Shown in pieces: positions 33,372-41,446 of a stretch of 54,635 nucleotides of DNA (within the stretch, counting starts at the first letter, position 1; every line of letters begins with the position of its first letter). Location of the stretch: contig DASQWB010000010.1 in the NCBI GenBank assembly GCA_035640455.1, positions 1 through 54,635 on the forward strand, given 5' to 3'. Both the position numbers and the translations under genes were made by a program. Origin of the DNA: AC-50 sp035640455 (lineage in GTDB: Bacteria > Actinomycetota > Thermoleophilia > Gaiellales > Gaiellaceae). Under the pieces are notes generated by a model. That model worked only from the letters and a program-made list of their open reading frames with translations. It did not search any database and had not been told where the DNA came from.

Positions 33372-35006
33372 GACGCCAACGGGCGCGGGGGCAGCAACAT
33401 CGTCCCCGTGTACGTCGCGAACACGGCCGGCACGAAGTACGACGCGTGGTGGGGCACCGCGGCGGTTCCCCAGGAAATGACCTACGACCCGTCGGCCGCG
33501 ACCCAGCAGACGACGCCGATCGACGTCTCGGTCTTCAATGGAAGCTCTGGGACGTGGTCGGCGAGCACGGTGAAGCTCTACTACCGCTGGTACAGCCCCG
33601 ATCCAGCGCTCCCGAACCCGATCGTCACGAATAGTGCGCCGATCTCGCTGCCCGCCGACGTCCCGTCGTTCGGGCAGACGGACGTCGTGGCGCAGGTGCC
33701 GCCGCCGACGCTTCCGGACGGCGTCGATCGAGCCCAATACCGTCTTCGGTTCGACCTCGCCGACACGTCGAGCGGCACGCCCGTCTTCTTCGCCGACAAG
33801 GGCAACCAACCTCTCGACAACCCCGTGATCGTGAACAAGCTGCTCGACGCGCGGGCGCTCGGACTCGAGCGTTACTACCACTACGTCGGCGAGTCGGTCG
33901 GCGCCGGCATGACGCACCTCGTCAACGTCGCCAACGGGAACTCGCTCTTGCGCTGGACGCCGTTCGACTCCCCGGGCCGCGGCCTCTCGACGGTCGTCGA
34001 CATCACGTACAACAGCCTGGAGAAGAAGTCCGACTCGCCGATCGGCCACAACTTCTCGATCTCGGTCTCGACGCTCAACCGGCTCGGTCTGCCGCTCGAC
34101 ATCCACCCGAACAACGCGGCCACGAACTGCCCGAACACGACGAGCTGCTGGGTCGAGCTCACCGACGGCGACGGGACGACCCACCACTTCATCGGGCACA
34201 CCGCGGCCGACGGGACGATCTGGTTCGAGGAGCCCGCGGGCGTCCACCTCTACCTGCGCGCGAACAACTCGGCCGACCCGAGCAAGCGCTGGGCGGTGAC
34301 GCGGCCCGACCGCGTCACCTTCTTCTACGACGACCAGGGCTTCCCGACCGGCGTCGAGGACAAGAACGGGAACCGCCTCGACTTCACGCTCGCGAACATC
34401 GCGCCTGAGGACGACCCCGGCGGCGTGAAGAAGGTGATCGTGAAGGTGACCGACGCCGCCGGCCAAGGAGCGACTCCCGATCCCAAGCGCAGCTTCGTCC
34501 TCGACTACTACACGAAGGACGAGGTGAAGAAGCCCCAGATGCGCGGGAAGCTCCAGTCGATCACCGACCACGAGGGCCACCAGCTCTACTTCGACTACTA
34601 CGCGGACGGGAACCTGCTCCGCATGACGCAGAAGGGCGGCGGCTTGAGCCGCTCGTTCGTCTTCACGTACACGAACTCGCCCGGCGACGCGCCCGCGATC
34701 CCCCTCGCGAGCGACCGCGTCAACCCCGACCCGACGACGGCGAACGAGTCCACCCGCCTCTACAGCGTGCTCGATCCGCGCGGCAACGAGACGAGGTTCG
34801 ACTACTACGGGCCGACGAGCGCTCAGCTGCGCTGGAAGCTGAACAAGCGCACCGACCGGCTCGGCAACGTGACGACCTTCGCCTACGACCTCGCGAACCG
34901 CGTCACCACGGTGACCGAGCCGCTCTCGCGCGTGAGCAAGTACGGCTACGACACCGACGGCAAGGTCACGAGCATCACGAACCCGAAGAACGAAACGACG
35001 ACGTGA
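33372..35006 (+). CDS. Rhs/YD-repeat toxin, middle fragment
   Basis: The open frame directly after the TAG; the first internal ATG-like start is at 33408, but this is really a continuation of the upstream piece. It has an Ig/DNRLRE-like region (TPIDVSVFNGSSGTWSAST, PSFGQTDVVAQV), then the beginning of the Rhs shell (LRWTPFDSPGRGLSTVVDITYNS, VEDKNGNRLDFTLANI, TDRLGNVTTFAYDLANRV). It ends at a TGA at 35004-35006. Reading one frame over gives TWTSDRHVSKVTEPTGQFLEFAYNDK, so one base is missing here. Confidence 0.75.
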   Translation, partial: DANGRGGSNIVPVYVANTAGTKYDAWWGTAAVPQEMTYDPSAATQQTTPIDVSVFNGSSGTWSASTVKLYYRWYSPDPALPNPIVTNSAPISLPADVPSFGQTDVVAQVPPPTLPDGVDRAQYRLRFDLADTSSGTPVFFADKGNQPLDNPVIVNKLLDARALGLERYYHYVGESVGAGMTHLVNVANGNSLLRWTPFDSPGRGLSTVVDITYNSLEKKSDSPIGHNFSISVSTLNRLGLPLDIHPNNAATNCPNTTSCWVELTDGDGTTHHFIGHTAADGTIWFEEPAGVHLYLRANNSADPSKRWAVTRPDRVTFFYDDQGFPTGVEDKNGNRLDFTLANIAPEDDPGGVKKVIVKVTDAAGQGATPDPKRSFVLDYYTKDEVKKPQMRGKLQSITDHEGHQLYFDYYADGNLLRMTQKGGGLSRSFVFTYTNSPGDAPAIPLASDRVNPDPTTANESTRLYSVLDPRGNETRFDYYGPTSAQLRWKLNKRTDRLGNVTTFAYDLANRVTTVTEPLSRVSKYGYDTDGKVTSITNPKNETTT

Positions 35007-35007
35007 C

Positions 35008-38000
35008 TTGGACGTCGGACCGCCACGTCTCGAAGGTGACCGAGCCGACGGGCCAGTTCCTCGAGTTCGCGTACAACGACAAGGCTACCTCACGAGCGTC
35101 TGGGACGAGCTCCGCAACCAGACCGCGCTCGCCTACCAAAACGTCGCCGTCGACGCGAACGACATCTCCGGCAAGTGGAAGAGCGGCCGCTCGATCCCCC
35201 ACATCAGCCAGCTCACCTCGAAGACCGACCCGAAGGGCACGGCGACGACCACGGCCGGCGACTTCCAGTGGAAGTTCACCTACGACGCCAAGGGCAACGT
35301 CCTGACGGCGACCGATCCCGAGAACTTCCCCGAGACGTACACGTACAACGCCGACGGCACCGTCGCGACCGACAAGGACGCGAACAACCACACGACGACG
35401 TTTGCGAGCTACGACTCGAACGGCCTGCCGACGAAGATCGTCGACGCCAAGGGGCAGACGACGCAGTTCGGCTACGACTCCGACGGGCTCCTGCTCTGGG
35501 TGCAGGACCCGCGGCACGCCTCGGACACGGGCACGGACACGCGCTCGTACCGCAGCTACTTCGACTACGACGGCTTCCACCGGCTCGTCGCGCAGTCGAC
35601 GCCGAAGTCGACCCAACTCGACCGGGGCAACCTGATCTGGAGCGACGCGTCCTACGACGCGAACGACAACCTGACGAGAATCGTCGACGCGCACTACGGC
35701 GCGACGGACTCCCTCAGCGGCCCGACGACGACGACCGTCTACGACGCGATGGACCAGCCGACGCTCGTCACCGGTCCGGACACGTCCGCCGAACCGGCGG
35801 GAGAGCGCAATCGCTTCACCTACGACGCCGCCGGCCGGCTGACCTCCGCCACGATGCCGCGCGGCGTCCAGAGCGCCGTCGACAAGGACTTCACGACCTA
35901 CTACTCATACGACCCCCTGGACCGGGTCGTGAAGGAGACGGCCTACACGGTCGACGGGGCCGGCGCGATCACGGCGACCCGGAACACGCACTACTGCTAC
36001 GACCTCGCGGGCGACCTCGTGTCGAGGACGGACCCCAAGGCAGGGCTCGACTCGATCACGTGCCCGACCACGGCGGCCTTCACGACGAAGTACGCCTACG
36101 ACGCAGCCCACCGCGTGCTTTCCGTCACCGACCCGCTCCTGCACAAGCAGTCGGTCACCTACGACGCGAACGACAACGTCGCGACCGCGACCGACGAGAG
36201 CGGCAGCGTCGAGACCCGCTCCTACGATCAGCGCGATCTGCTCGTGAAGGTCGTCGATCCGTTCGTCGCCGGCGGGAAGACCCTGACGACGAAGCTCGAC
36301 TACGACCCCGTGGGCAATCTCCAGCGCGAGATCAACCCGCGCGCGTGGGATGCGTCGACCGACAAGGTCACCTTCAACTCGTACGTCACGAAGTACGTCT
36401 ACGACGCGGTCGACCAGCTGACGCGGATAGATCTGCCGGTCGCCGGCACGTTCACGGCGGCCTACGTCCACAACACCTACGACGCCAACGGCAATCTGCT
36501 CTCGACGAGCCTGCCGGTAACGGCGACTGATCCCGCCGCGGTCGCCTCGGACAAGAAGACCGTCTACACGTACCTCGACCCCGGCTGGATCCGGACGGCG
36601 AAGGACCCCGCGACGCCCGCAGTCCATTACGACTACGCAGCGGAAGGCTGGCAGACGTCGCGGGTTCCCGAGGACGGCTCCGGCAACCTCGACAACGGCC
36701 ATTCGATGGCCTGGACCTACTACCAGGACGGTCTCCTCCAGCGGCGGACCGACCGTGACGCGCACGTCTCGACGTTCGCCTACGACGCCGACAACAACCT
36801 CACCAGCGGCACCGCCGGGATCAAGAGCGGCACCAGCGAGACGCCGATCGCCATCACAGGCGCCTACGACGGCTTCGACCAGCTGACGAAGCTCCGGCAG
36901 AAAAAGCAGACCGACACGAACTGGCGCTTCACGACCTACACGTACGACGCCAACGGCAACGTCGCCACGCGCGACGACGATGGCATCGAAGATCCGAGCG
37001 GCAACCTCGTAACCGCCGGGCGCAAGCACGACTACGCCTACGACGGCGCGGATTGGGTGCAGAGCGACCTCGACCACGGCAAGCAGGCTGGCTGCGCCGA
37101 CGACCAGCGGACGACCTACGACTTCACGCCGACCGGCCGGGAGAAGCTGCGCACGATCGCCCAGACCGGCGCCGGCTGCACCGACGCGGCGCCGAACTGG
37201 CAGACGCAGCAGACGACCGCGTGGACGTACTTCCTCAACGGCGACCTGAACACGCTCCAGACGAAGAACAAGAGCGGGACGCTCGTCGAGTCGCACACCG
37301 TCACGTACCTCGACCCCTCGGGCTTCTACCTAGACGGCAACAGGGCGAAGGACGTGTTCACGCTCCTTGGGCCGAACACGACTGTGCCCTGTCGGACGGG
37401 CGCGTGCACGACCGTGTGGACGTACGACCCGCGCGACCGCCTCCAGCACTTCAAGACGACCCGGAACGACACCGGCGCGATCGTCCGCGACATCGACTAC
37501 ACGCTCGACACCCAGGGCAACATCACGCGCCAGGTGCAGGGCGGCGTCACGACCGACTTGACCTACATCGGCAACCAGCTCGAGACGCAGAAGCAGAACG
37601 GCAGCCTCGTCGCGAAGTACTTCTACGACCGCGGCAACCTCACCTGCGTCACGAGCGCGCTGGGGACCAAGGCGAACTGTCCGGCGTCGCCGAGCGACGC
37701 GCTCCAAGGCCCCGTCACGCAGGCCTACTTCTACGACGACCTCGACCGGCTTCAGAACGTCCGCAGCCAGAACTCGCCGGGGGCGATCGACCGGGTCACC
37801 GACTACCTCTACGACGCGCTCGACCGCGTCAGCCGCGAGACCGAGACGCACGGCACGGGTGCCACGCACACGACCGACTTCTCCTACCTCGGCGTCTCGA
37901 ACGACGTCACCGACGAGAACCACACGGGCTCGGCGACGACGAAGACGAAGAGCTACTCGCTCGACCCGTGGGGGGACCGGATCTCACTCACGCGGACGAC

Positions 38001-39192
38001 GCCGACGAACACGAGCGCAACCTGGACGTACGGCTACGACGTGCATGGGTCGGTCTCCCTGCTGCTCGACAACCTCGGACAGGCAAAGGCCGCTTACGGG
38101 TACGACCCCTACGGCAACGAGGACAGCACGCTCACCCAAGGCGACAGGATCAACAAGACCGATCCGAACGCCAACGATCCGCTAAACCCCTACCGCTTCT
38201 CCGGGAAGCGGTGGGACTCGGGCTCGGCCACGGTCGACATGGGCTCACGCCGCTTCGGTCCTGATACCGCGCACTTCTTCCAGAACGACCTGTTCGGCGA
38301 CGCGCTCGACGACCTCGACCTTTCCGTCGACCCGCTGACGGACAACCGCTACGCGCTCGCAGGCGGCAATCCCGTCTCGTTCGTCGAGGTCGACGGGCAC
38401 ATGGTGCGCGCGGACGGCGGCGGGGGGTCAGTACGAGGCCCGCGCCTCCTCACCACGCGCCGCTACCGCACGAGCCGGGACTCCTCCCACCATGAGTCGG
38501 GGGGAGGCGGCGGCTTCTTCGGAAGCGTGTGGGGTGGCGTCAAATCGCTCACCGTCGATTCGTCGAACCCGTGCTCGGTCGCCAATCTCCCGGATATCGG
38601 CGACGACAAGCGGTGCCTGAGCGAGACGTGGAAGGCAACCGGGAGGGATCTCAAGAAGTCGAGCGCAGATCTGATGAGCCGCGACCCGAAGCGAGCGGCT
38701 TCGGGCGTCCTCAACCTCGGCCTCTGGGGAACGCTTGAGGGCGGTGCGCTGAAGGAATCGGTGATCAGCGCCCGTACCGGCATCGAAGTCGGTCGGGCCG
38801 CGAAGGCCGAGGAGGCGGCAGGCCGCATGCGCTGGCTGCGTGGCAGCCAGGGCAACGCCGGTCTCGTGCCGAAGTCGGTCGCGCGGCAGCTTCGCGGAAG
38901 AAGTTTCTCTTCGCCGGACGACTTCCGCGAGGCGTTCTGGGAAGCAGCAGCCGGCGATCCAGCACTCGCGGCGCAGTTCAGCAAAGGCAATGTGGCACGA
39001 ATGCGACAGGGACTCGCACCCATCGCGCCCCAGGCTCAGCAGTACGGGAAGCTCCGCTCCTACATCCTCCATCACCGGACCCCGGTCGCCCGCGGCGGAG
39101 ATCCGTACGATCCCGCCAACATCCTGATCGTGACGCCGCGGTACCACCAAGAGGTCCTGAGTCGGAGCTACCACTTCGGCCAAGGGGGGTGA
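35008..39192 (+). CDS. Rhs/YD-repeat toxin, C-terminal fragment with colicin-type HNH DNase
   Basis: The third piece is 1394 residues long, but homology begins only at about 35087 (GYLTSVWDELRNQTALAYQ) after a second one-base loss. It holds some thirty YD repeats (FAYDADNNL, YTYDANGNVA) that build the Rhs shell. The Rhs core end follows (DPLNPYRFSGKRWDSGS..DMGSRRFGPD..LAGGNPVSFVEVDGH near 38170-38400). The C-terminal toxin from ~38890 matches colicin E9/pyocin DNases: GRSFSSPDDFREAFWEAAAGDP, APIAPQAQQYG, then the HNH site ILHHRTPVARGGDPYDPANI..TPRYH. It would act as a nuclease delivered to neighbouring cells. The stop overlaps the immunity gene (GTGA). Confidence 0.85.
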   Translation: MDVGPPRLEGDRADGPVPRVRVQRQGYLTSVWDELRNQTALAYQNVAVDANDISGKWKSGRSIPHISQLTSKTDPKGTATTTAGDFQWKFTYDAKGNVLTATDPENFPETYTYNADGTVATDKDANNHTTTFASYDSNGLPTKIVDAKGQTTQFGYDSDGLLLWVQDPRHASDTGTDTRSYRSYFDYDGFHRLVAQSTPKSTQLDRGNLIWSDASYDANDNLTRIVDAHYGATDSLSGPTTTTVYDAMDQPTLVTGPDTSAEPAGERNRFTYDAAGRLTSATMPRGVQSAVDKDFTTYYSYDPLDRVVKETAYTVDGAGAITATRNTHYCYDLAGDLVSRTDPKAGLDSITCPTTAAFTTKYAYDAAHRVLSVTDPLLHKQSVTYDANDNVATATDESGSVETRSYDQRDLLVKVVDPFVAGGKTLTTKLDYDPVGNLQREINPRAWDASTDKVTFNSYVTKYVYDAVDQLTRIDLPVAGTFTAAYVHNTYDANGNLLSTSLPVTATDPAAVASDKKTVYTYLDPGWIRTAKDPATPAVHYDYAAEGWQTSRVPEDGSGNLDNGHSMAWTYYQDGLLQRRTDRDAHVSTFAYDADNNLTSGTAGIKSGTSETPIAITGAYDGFDQLTKLRQKKQTDTNWRFTTYTYDANGNVATRDDDGIEDPSGNLVTAGRKHDYAYDGADWVQSDLDHGKQAGCADDQRTTYDFTPTGREKLRTIAQTGAGCTDAAPNWQTQQTTAWTYFLNGDLNTLQTKNKSGTLVESHTVTYLDPSGFYLDGNRAKDVFTLLGPNTTVPCRTGACTTVWTYDPRDRLQHFKTTRNDTGAIVRDIDYTLDTQGNITRQVQGGVTTDLTYIGNQLETQKQNGSLVAKYFYDRGNLTCVTSALGTKANCPASPSDALQGPVTQAYFYDDLDRLQNVRSQNSPGAIDRVTDYLYDALDRVSRETETHGTGATHTTDFSYLGVSNDVTDENHTGSATTKTKSYSLDPWGDRISLTRTTPTNTSATWTYGYDVHGSVSLLLDNLGQAKAAYGYDPYGNEDSTLTQGDRINKTDPNANDPLNPYRFSGKRWDSGSATVDMGSRRFGPDTAHFFQNDLFGDALDDLDLSVDPLTDNRYALAGGNPVSFVEVDGHMVRADGGGGSVRGPRLLTTRRYRTSRDSSHHESGGGGGFFGSVWGGVKSLTVDSSNPCSVANLPDIGDDKRCLSETWKATGRDLKKSSADLMSRDPKRAASGVLNLGLWGTLEGGALKESVISARTGIEVGRAAKAEEAAGRMRWLRGSQGNAGLVPKSVARQLRGRSFSSPDDFREAFWEAAAGDPALAAQFSKGNVARMRQGLAPIAPQAQQYGKLRSYILHHRTPVARGGDPYDPANILIVTPRYHQEVLSRSYHFGQGG

Positions 39193-39416
39193 TCTGCATC
39201 GAGCGAGAAGAGCTGGTCGATCTGGTCCGCCGGATCATGAGAGGCGAGGGCGAGACCCAGGAAGAGGCCGACCGCCTCGTCGGCCTCTTCGCCGACAACG
39301 TCCCGCACCCGAGGGCAAGCGATCTCATCTTCTATCCCGAGGAAGAGTTCGGCCATGAGCCGACTCCCGAGGAAGTGGTGGATCGAGCGCTCAGTTATCG
39401 CGCCACCGCACTCTGA
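39189..39416 (+). CDS. Im9-family (colicin/pyocin DNase) immunity protein
   Basis: A 75-residue acidic protein. The pattern LVxLVRRI..GETQEEADRLVGLFADNVPHPRASDLIFYPEEE and PTPEEVVDRALSYRA matches the Im2/Im9 family. HPRASDLIFYP corresponds to helix III (HPSGSDLIYYP), whose Tyr pair holds the DNase; here it is Phe-Tyr. The GTG start overlaps the toxin stop, as expected for a cognate immunity gene that must be made together with its toxin. It should bind and block the DNase domain in the producing cell. Confidence 0.85.
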   Translation: MICIEREELVDLVRRIMRGEGETQEEADRLVGLFADNVPHPRASDLIFYPEEEFGHEPTPEEVVDRALSYRATAL

Positions 39417-39512
39417 AAAGCGGCTCGAGCCGTGGGAGCCGTGCTGGGCCCAGACGAGAAGCTGCAATACGAAGCCACGTGCCACGCCCGGCCAGACCTC
39501 TGTGGCTGAGGA

Positions 39513-39701
39513 GTGAGCGCAAGAGCCGAGGAAATCGGTCGCGCTGTCGCCGAGGCAGACAGCGCGACCGACATGGAGGGCATCATCGCCAGCCTCCGCG
39601 AGGCCGAGGACGAGTTCGGCCACGAGCCGACTGCCGAGGCGGTGGTCGATCGAGCGCTGGGCTACCGGCCGAGGCGATTCCCGGCCGACTCGCTCGGCTG
39701 A
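39513..39701 (+). CDS. Partial second immunity-like protein
   Basis: A 62-residue open frame whose residues ~33-52 (EDEFGHEPTAEAVVDRALGY) nearly repeat the end of the Im9-like protein (EEEFGHEPTPEEVVDRALSY). The DNA is also similar (39342-39395 versus 39605-39660). The N-terminal half lacks the SDLIFYP helix, so it is probably a remnant of a duplicated immunity gene rather than a working inhibitor. The end overlaps the convergent regulator gene by 40 bases. GTG start, uncertain. Confidence 0.5.
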   Translation: MSARAEEIGRAVAEADSATDMEGIIASLREAEDEFGHEPTAEAVVDRALGYRPRRFPADSLG

Positions 39702-41053
39702 CCTCGCCGCCGCGCCGCCGCCCCGATTTGCCGGATCCGGGCGAGCGCCAGCTCCTCGCGGACCGCGGCCGCCTCGTCGTGCCTTCCCGCATCGTCCAGA
39801 GCCTGCGCCCACTCGCAATAGGCGAGCGAGGCCTCGCGCCACTCCGCGCTTTTCCGCATGCACCCCACGGCCTTGCGGAAGCACCCGGCCGCCTCGTCCA
39901 TCTGGCCCTTCAGTGCCTGGGCGACGGCGAGGGCATGCCACGCGCCGCCCTGCTCGACGACGTGCTCCTCGAGGTAGCGCAGCGCGTCGCGCGCGGACGA
40001 GATCGCCTCGTCGGGCCGCTCGAGCGCGATCGCCCGCTTCGCCTGCTGCGTGCGCAGCGCCCCGAGGTCGCGGTGGTCGGCGCCGAGCATGAAGAGCCGT
40101 TCGGCTTGAGCCAGGTGCGGGCCGGCCAACTCCGCCTCGCCCTCGAGCATCGCGATCTCGGCACAGTGCAGGTGCGCGCGGGCCAGCTCGAGCGTGTCCT
40201 CCGTCGCCTCGAGGAGGCCGATCGCGCGGCGCATGAACTTCATCGCCGCGACCGGCTCACCGGCCATCGACGCCACCCGCGCGAGCGACCAGTTGACGTG
40301 GACGCGCGCATGAGGGTCGGCAGTCGCCTCGCAGCGCCCGACGACGTCCAGCAGCACCTGCCGCGCCCGCTCGAGGTCGCCCGCGTCGGCCAGGGCGCAG
40401 CTCAGGTAGCTCGTGAAGCGGAACTCGTTCGCGCGGTCGTCCGGAGCACGCGAGGAGAGGTCGTCGAGGCACCGCTCGAAGAGCTCGACTGCGCGCTCGC
40501 ATGCCCCCACCGCTGCGTACGCGCGCCCGAGGGTCGCGTAGACGTCCGGACGCGAGCACGGCGTGGCCCAGCCCGACCGATCCACTTTCTCCAGCTGCTC
40601 GATCGCCGAGTGGTAGGCGCCTCGGCGAGCCAGGGCGAGCCCGAGGCCGATGCGAGCGCGGCCTTCCGAGACGATGTCGCCGGCGGCACGCGCTCGTGTC
40701 ACGAGAGCTGCGAAGGTCCGCTCGACCTGCTCCACCTGCGCCGGTTCGGCGTCGAGTCGAAGCGCGAGCTCCGCGTCGCTCAGCTCGAGCTCCCGTCTGT
40801 ACGCGGCAGGCGTCTCTGCGCCCGTCTCCAGGTATTCGGCCGAGACGCCGAGCGTCCGCGCGAGGCTCCGCAGGACGCCGAGGGACGGCGTACGCAGGCC
40901 GGCCTCGATCCGCGACAGGTACGCCTCGGAGAGACTCGAGCCGGCCAGCTCGCGCTGGGACAGATGCCGCTCGAGTCGCAGACGGCGTAGGCGTGCGCCG
41001 ATCGATTCCTGCCTCACCGGCTCGTCAGAAGAGCGTTGATTGCCGAGCATCAC
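39662..41053 (-). CDS. Xre-type HTH regulator with TPR domain (RRNPP-like)
   Basis: A 463-residue cytoplasmic regulator. Residues ~17-75 are a Xre helix-turn-helix (IGARLRRLRLERHLSQRELA..SEAYLSRIEAGLRTPS). The remainder is a solenoid of about eight to ten TPR-like helix pairs (e.g. ARIGLGLALARRGAYHSAIE, LGRAYAAVGACERAVELFE, ALAVAQALKGQMDEAAGCF). This is the layout of RRNPP receptors (PlcR, Rgg, NprR) that bind short exported-and-reimported peptides. A 31-residue peptide gene lies divergently 83 bases away. ATG 41053 or 41050 could be used. The peptide-binding role is inferred. Confidence 0.85.
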   Translation of the reverse strand: MMLGNQRSSDEPVRQESIGARLRRLRLERHLSQRELAGSSLSEAYLSRIEAGLRTPSLGVLRSLARTLGVSAEYLETGAETPAAYRRELELSDAELALRLDAEPAQVEQVERTFAALVTRARAAGDIVSEGRARIGLGLALARRGAYHSAIEQLEKVDRSGWATPCSRPDVYATLGRAYAAVGACERAVELFERCLDDLSSRAPDDRANEFRFTSYLSCALADAGDLERARQVLLDVVGRCEATADPHARVHVNWSLARVASMAGEPVAAMKFMRRAIGLLEATEDTLELARAHLHCAEIAMLEGEAELAGPHLAQAERLFMLGADHRDLGALRTQQAKRAIALERPDEAISSARDALRYLEEHVVEQGGAWHALAVAQALKGQMDEAAGCFRKAVGCMRKSAEWREASLAYCEWAQALDDAGRHDEAAAVREELALARIRQIGAAARRRGQPSESAGNRLGR

Positions 41054-41061
41054 CGCGTTCC

Positions 41062-41090
41062 TTGCCCACAGGCAGATGCTCGCCTATCGT
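41062..41090 (+). promoter_or_regulatory. Sigma-70-like promoter of the small peptide gene
   Basis: TTGCCC (41062-41067) and TATCGT (41085-41090) are separated by exactly 17 bases and lie 46 bases before the GTG start of the peptide gene. The site overlaps the region where the divergent regulator could bind. Confidence 0.5.
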
Positions 41091-41136
41091 CGTCGGAGAC
41101 ACAGGGGGCTCCCGATCGACGGGAAAGGAGGTAGGC

Positions 41137-41232
41137 GTGCTTCGCTCCGCCGGAATCAGGCTCCTGGCAACCGCGGCAGCCGTCTCGGCCGCGCTCGCAG
41201 GCGCACAGATCCTCGGCCATACATGGCCGTAG
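41137..41232 (+). CDS. 31-residue secreted/hydrophobic peptide, candidate signalling peptide
   Basis: A tiny gene with a GTG start five bases after a full AAAGGAGGT ribosome binding site. It encodes a basic N-terminus (MLRSAGIR), a hydrophobic core (LLATAAAVSAALAGAQIL) and the polar tail GHTWP: the form of an exported pre-peptide whose C-terminal end could be released. It has its own promoter-like sequence and a strong terminator, and stands divergent to an HTH-TPR regulator. I do not recognise a named family. Confidence 0.7.
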   Translation: MLRSAGIRLLATAAAVSAALAGAQILGHTWP

Positions 41233-41240
41233 AGGGACGC

Positions 41241-41269
41241 GAGGGCGGGCGCGCGACGCACCCGCCCTC
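41241..41269 (+). terminator. Terminator of the small peptide gene
   Basis: A perfect 9-base stem GAGGGCGGG/CCCGCCCTC with an 11-base loop starts nine bases after the peptide stop and is followed by CCCTTCTGCTTCG. The remaining ~175 bases before the next gene hold no further recognisable element. Confidence 0.65.
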
Positions 41270-41446
41270 CCCTTCTGCTTCGTCTCCAGCGCACGTACCT
41301 GCCTGCGATCGAGTACGGAGACTACGCCGATCCGGTCCTGGGGAACAGAAATGTCCTCTTTGGACATGGTCAAAATAGACCGCTGTTTCACCGCTCCTGC
41401 CTGACTCCGCGTTTACCTCTCGGCCGCAGCGGTAGGTAGAGCCGCC

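Noticed and set aside
35000..35090. Programmed frameshifting in the Rhs gene
   Set aside because: No slippery heptamer or strong downstream structure is evident, and both sites are repaired by adding one ordinary base.
39189..39416. Treating the 75-residue frame as a random overlap product
   Set aside because: Its match to the Im9 helix III motif and its GTGA coupling to the DNase gene make an immunity protein far more likely.
41233..41446. Additional small genes in the gap after the peptide gene
   Set aside because: Apart from the terminator, no frame with a ribosome binding site and plausible composition was found.
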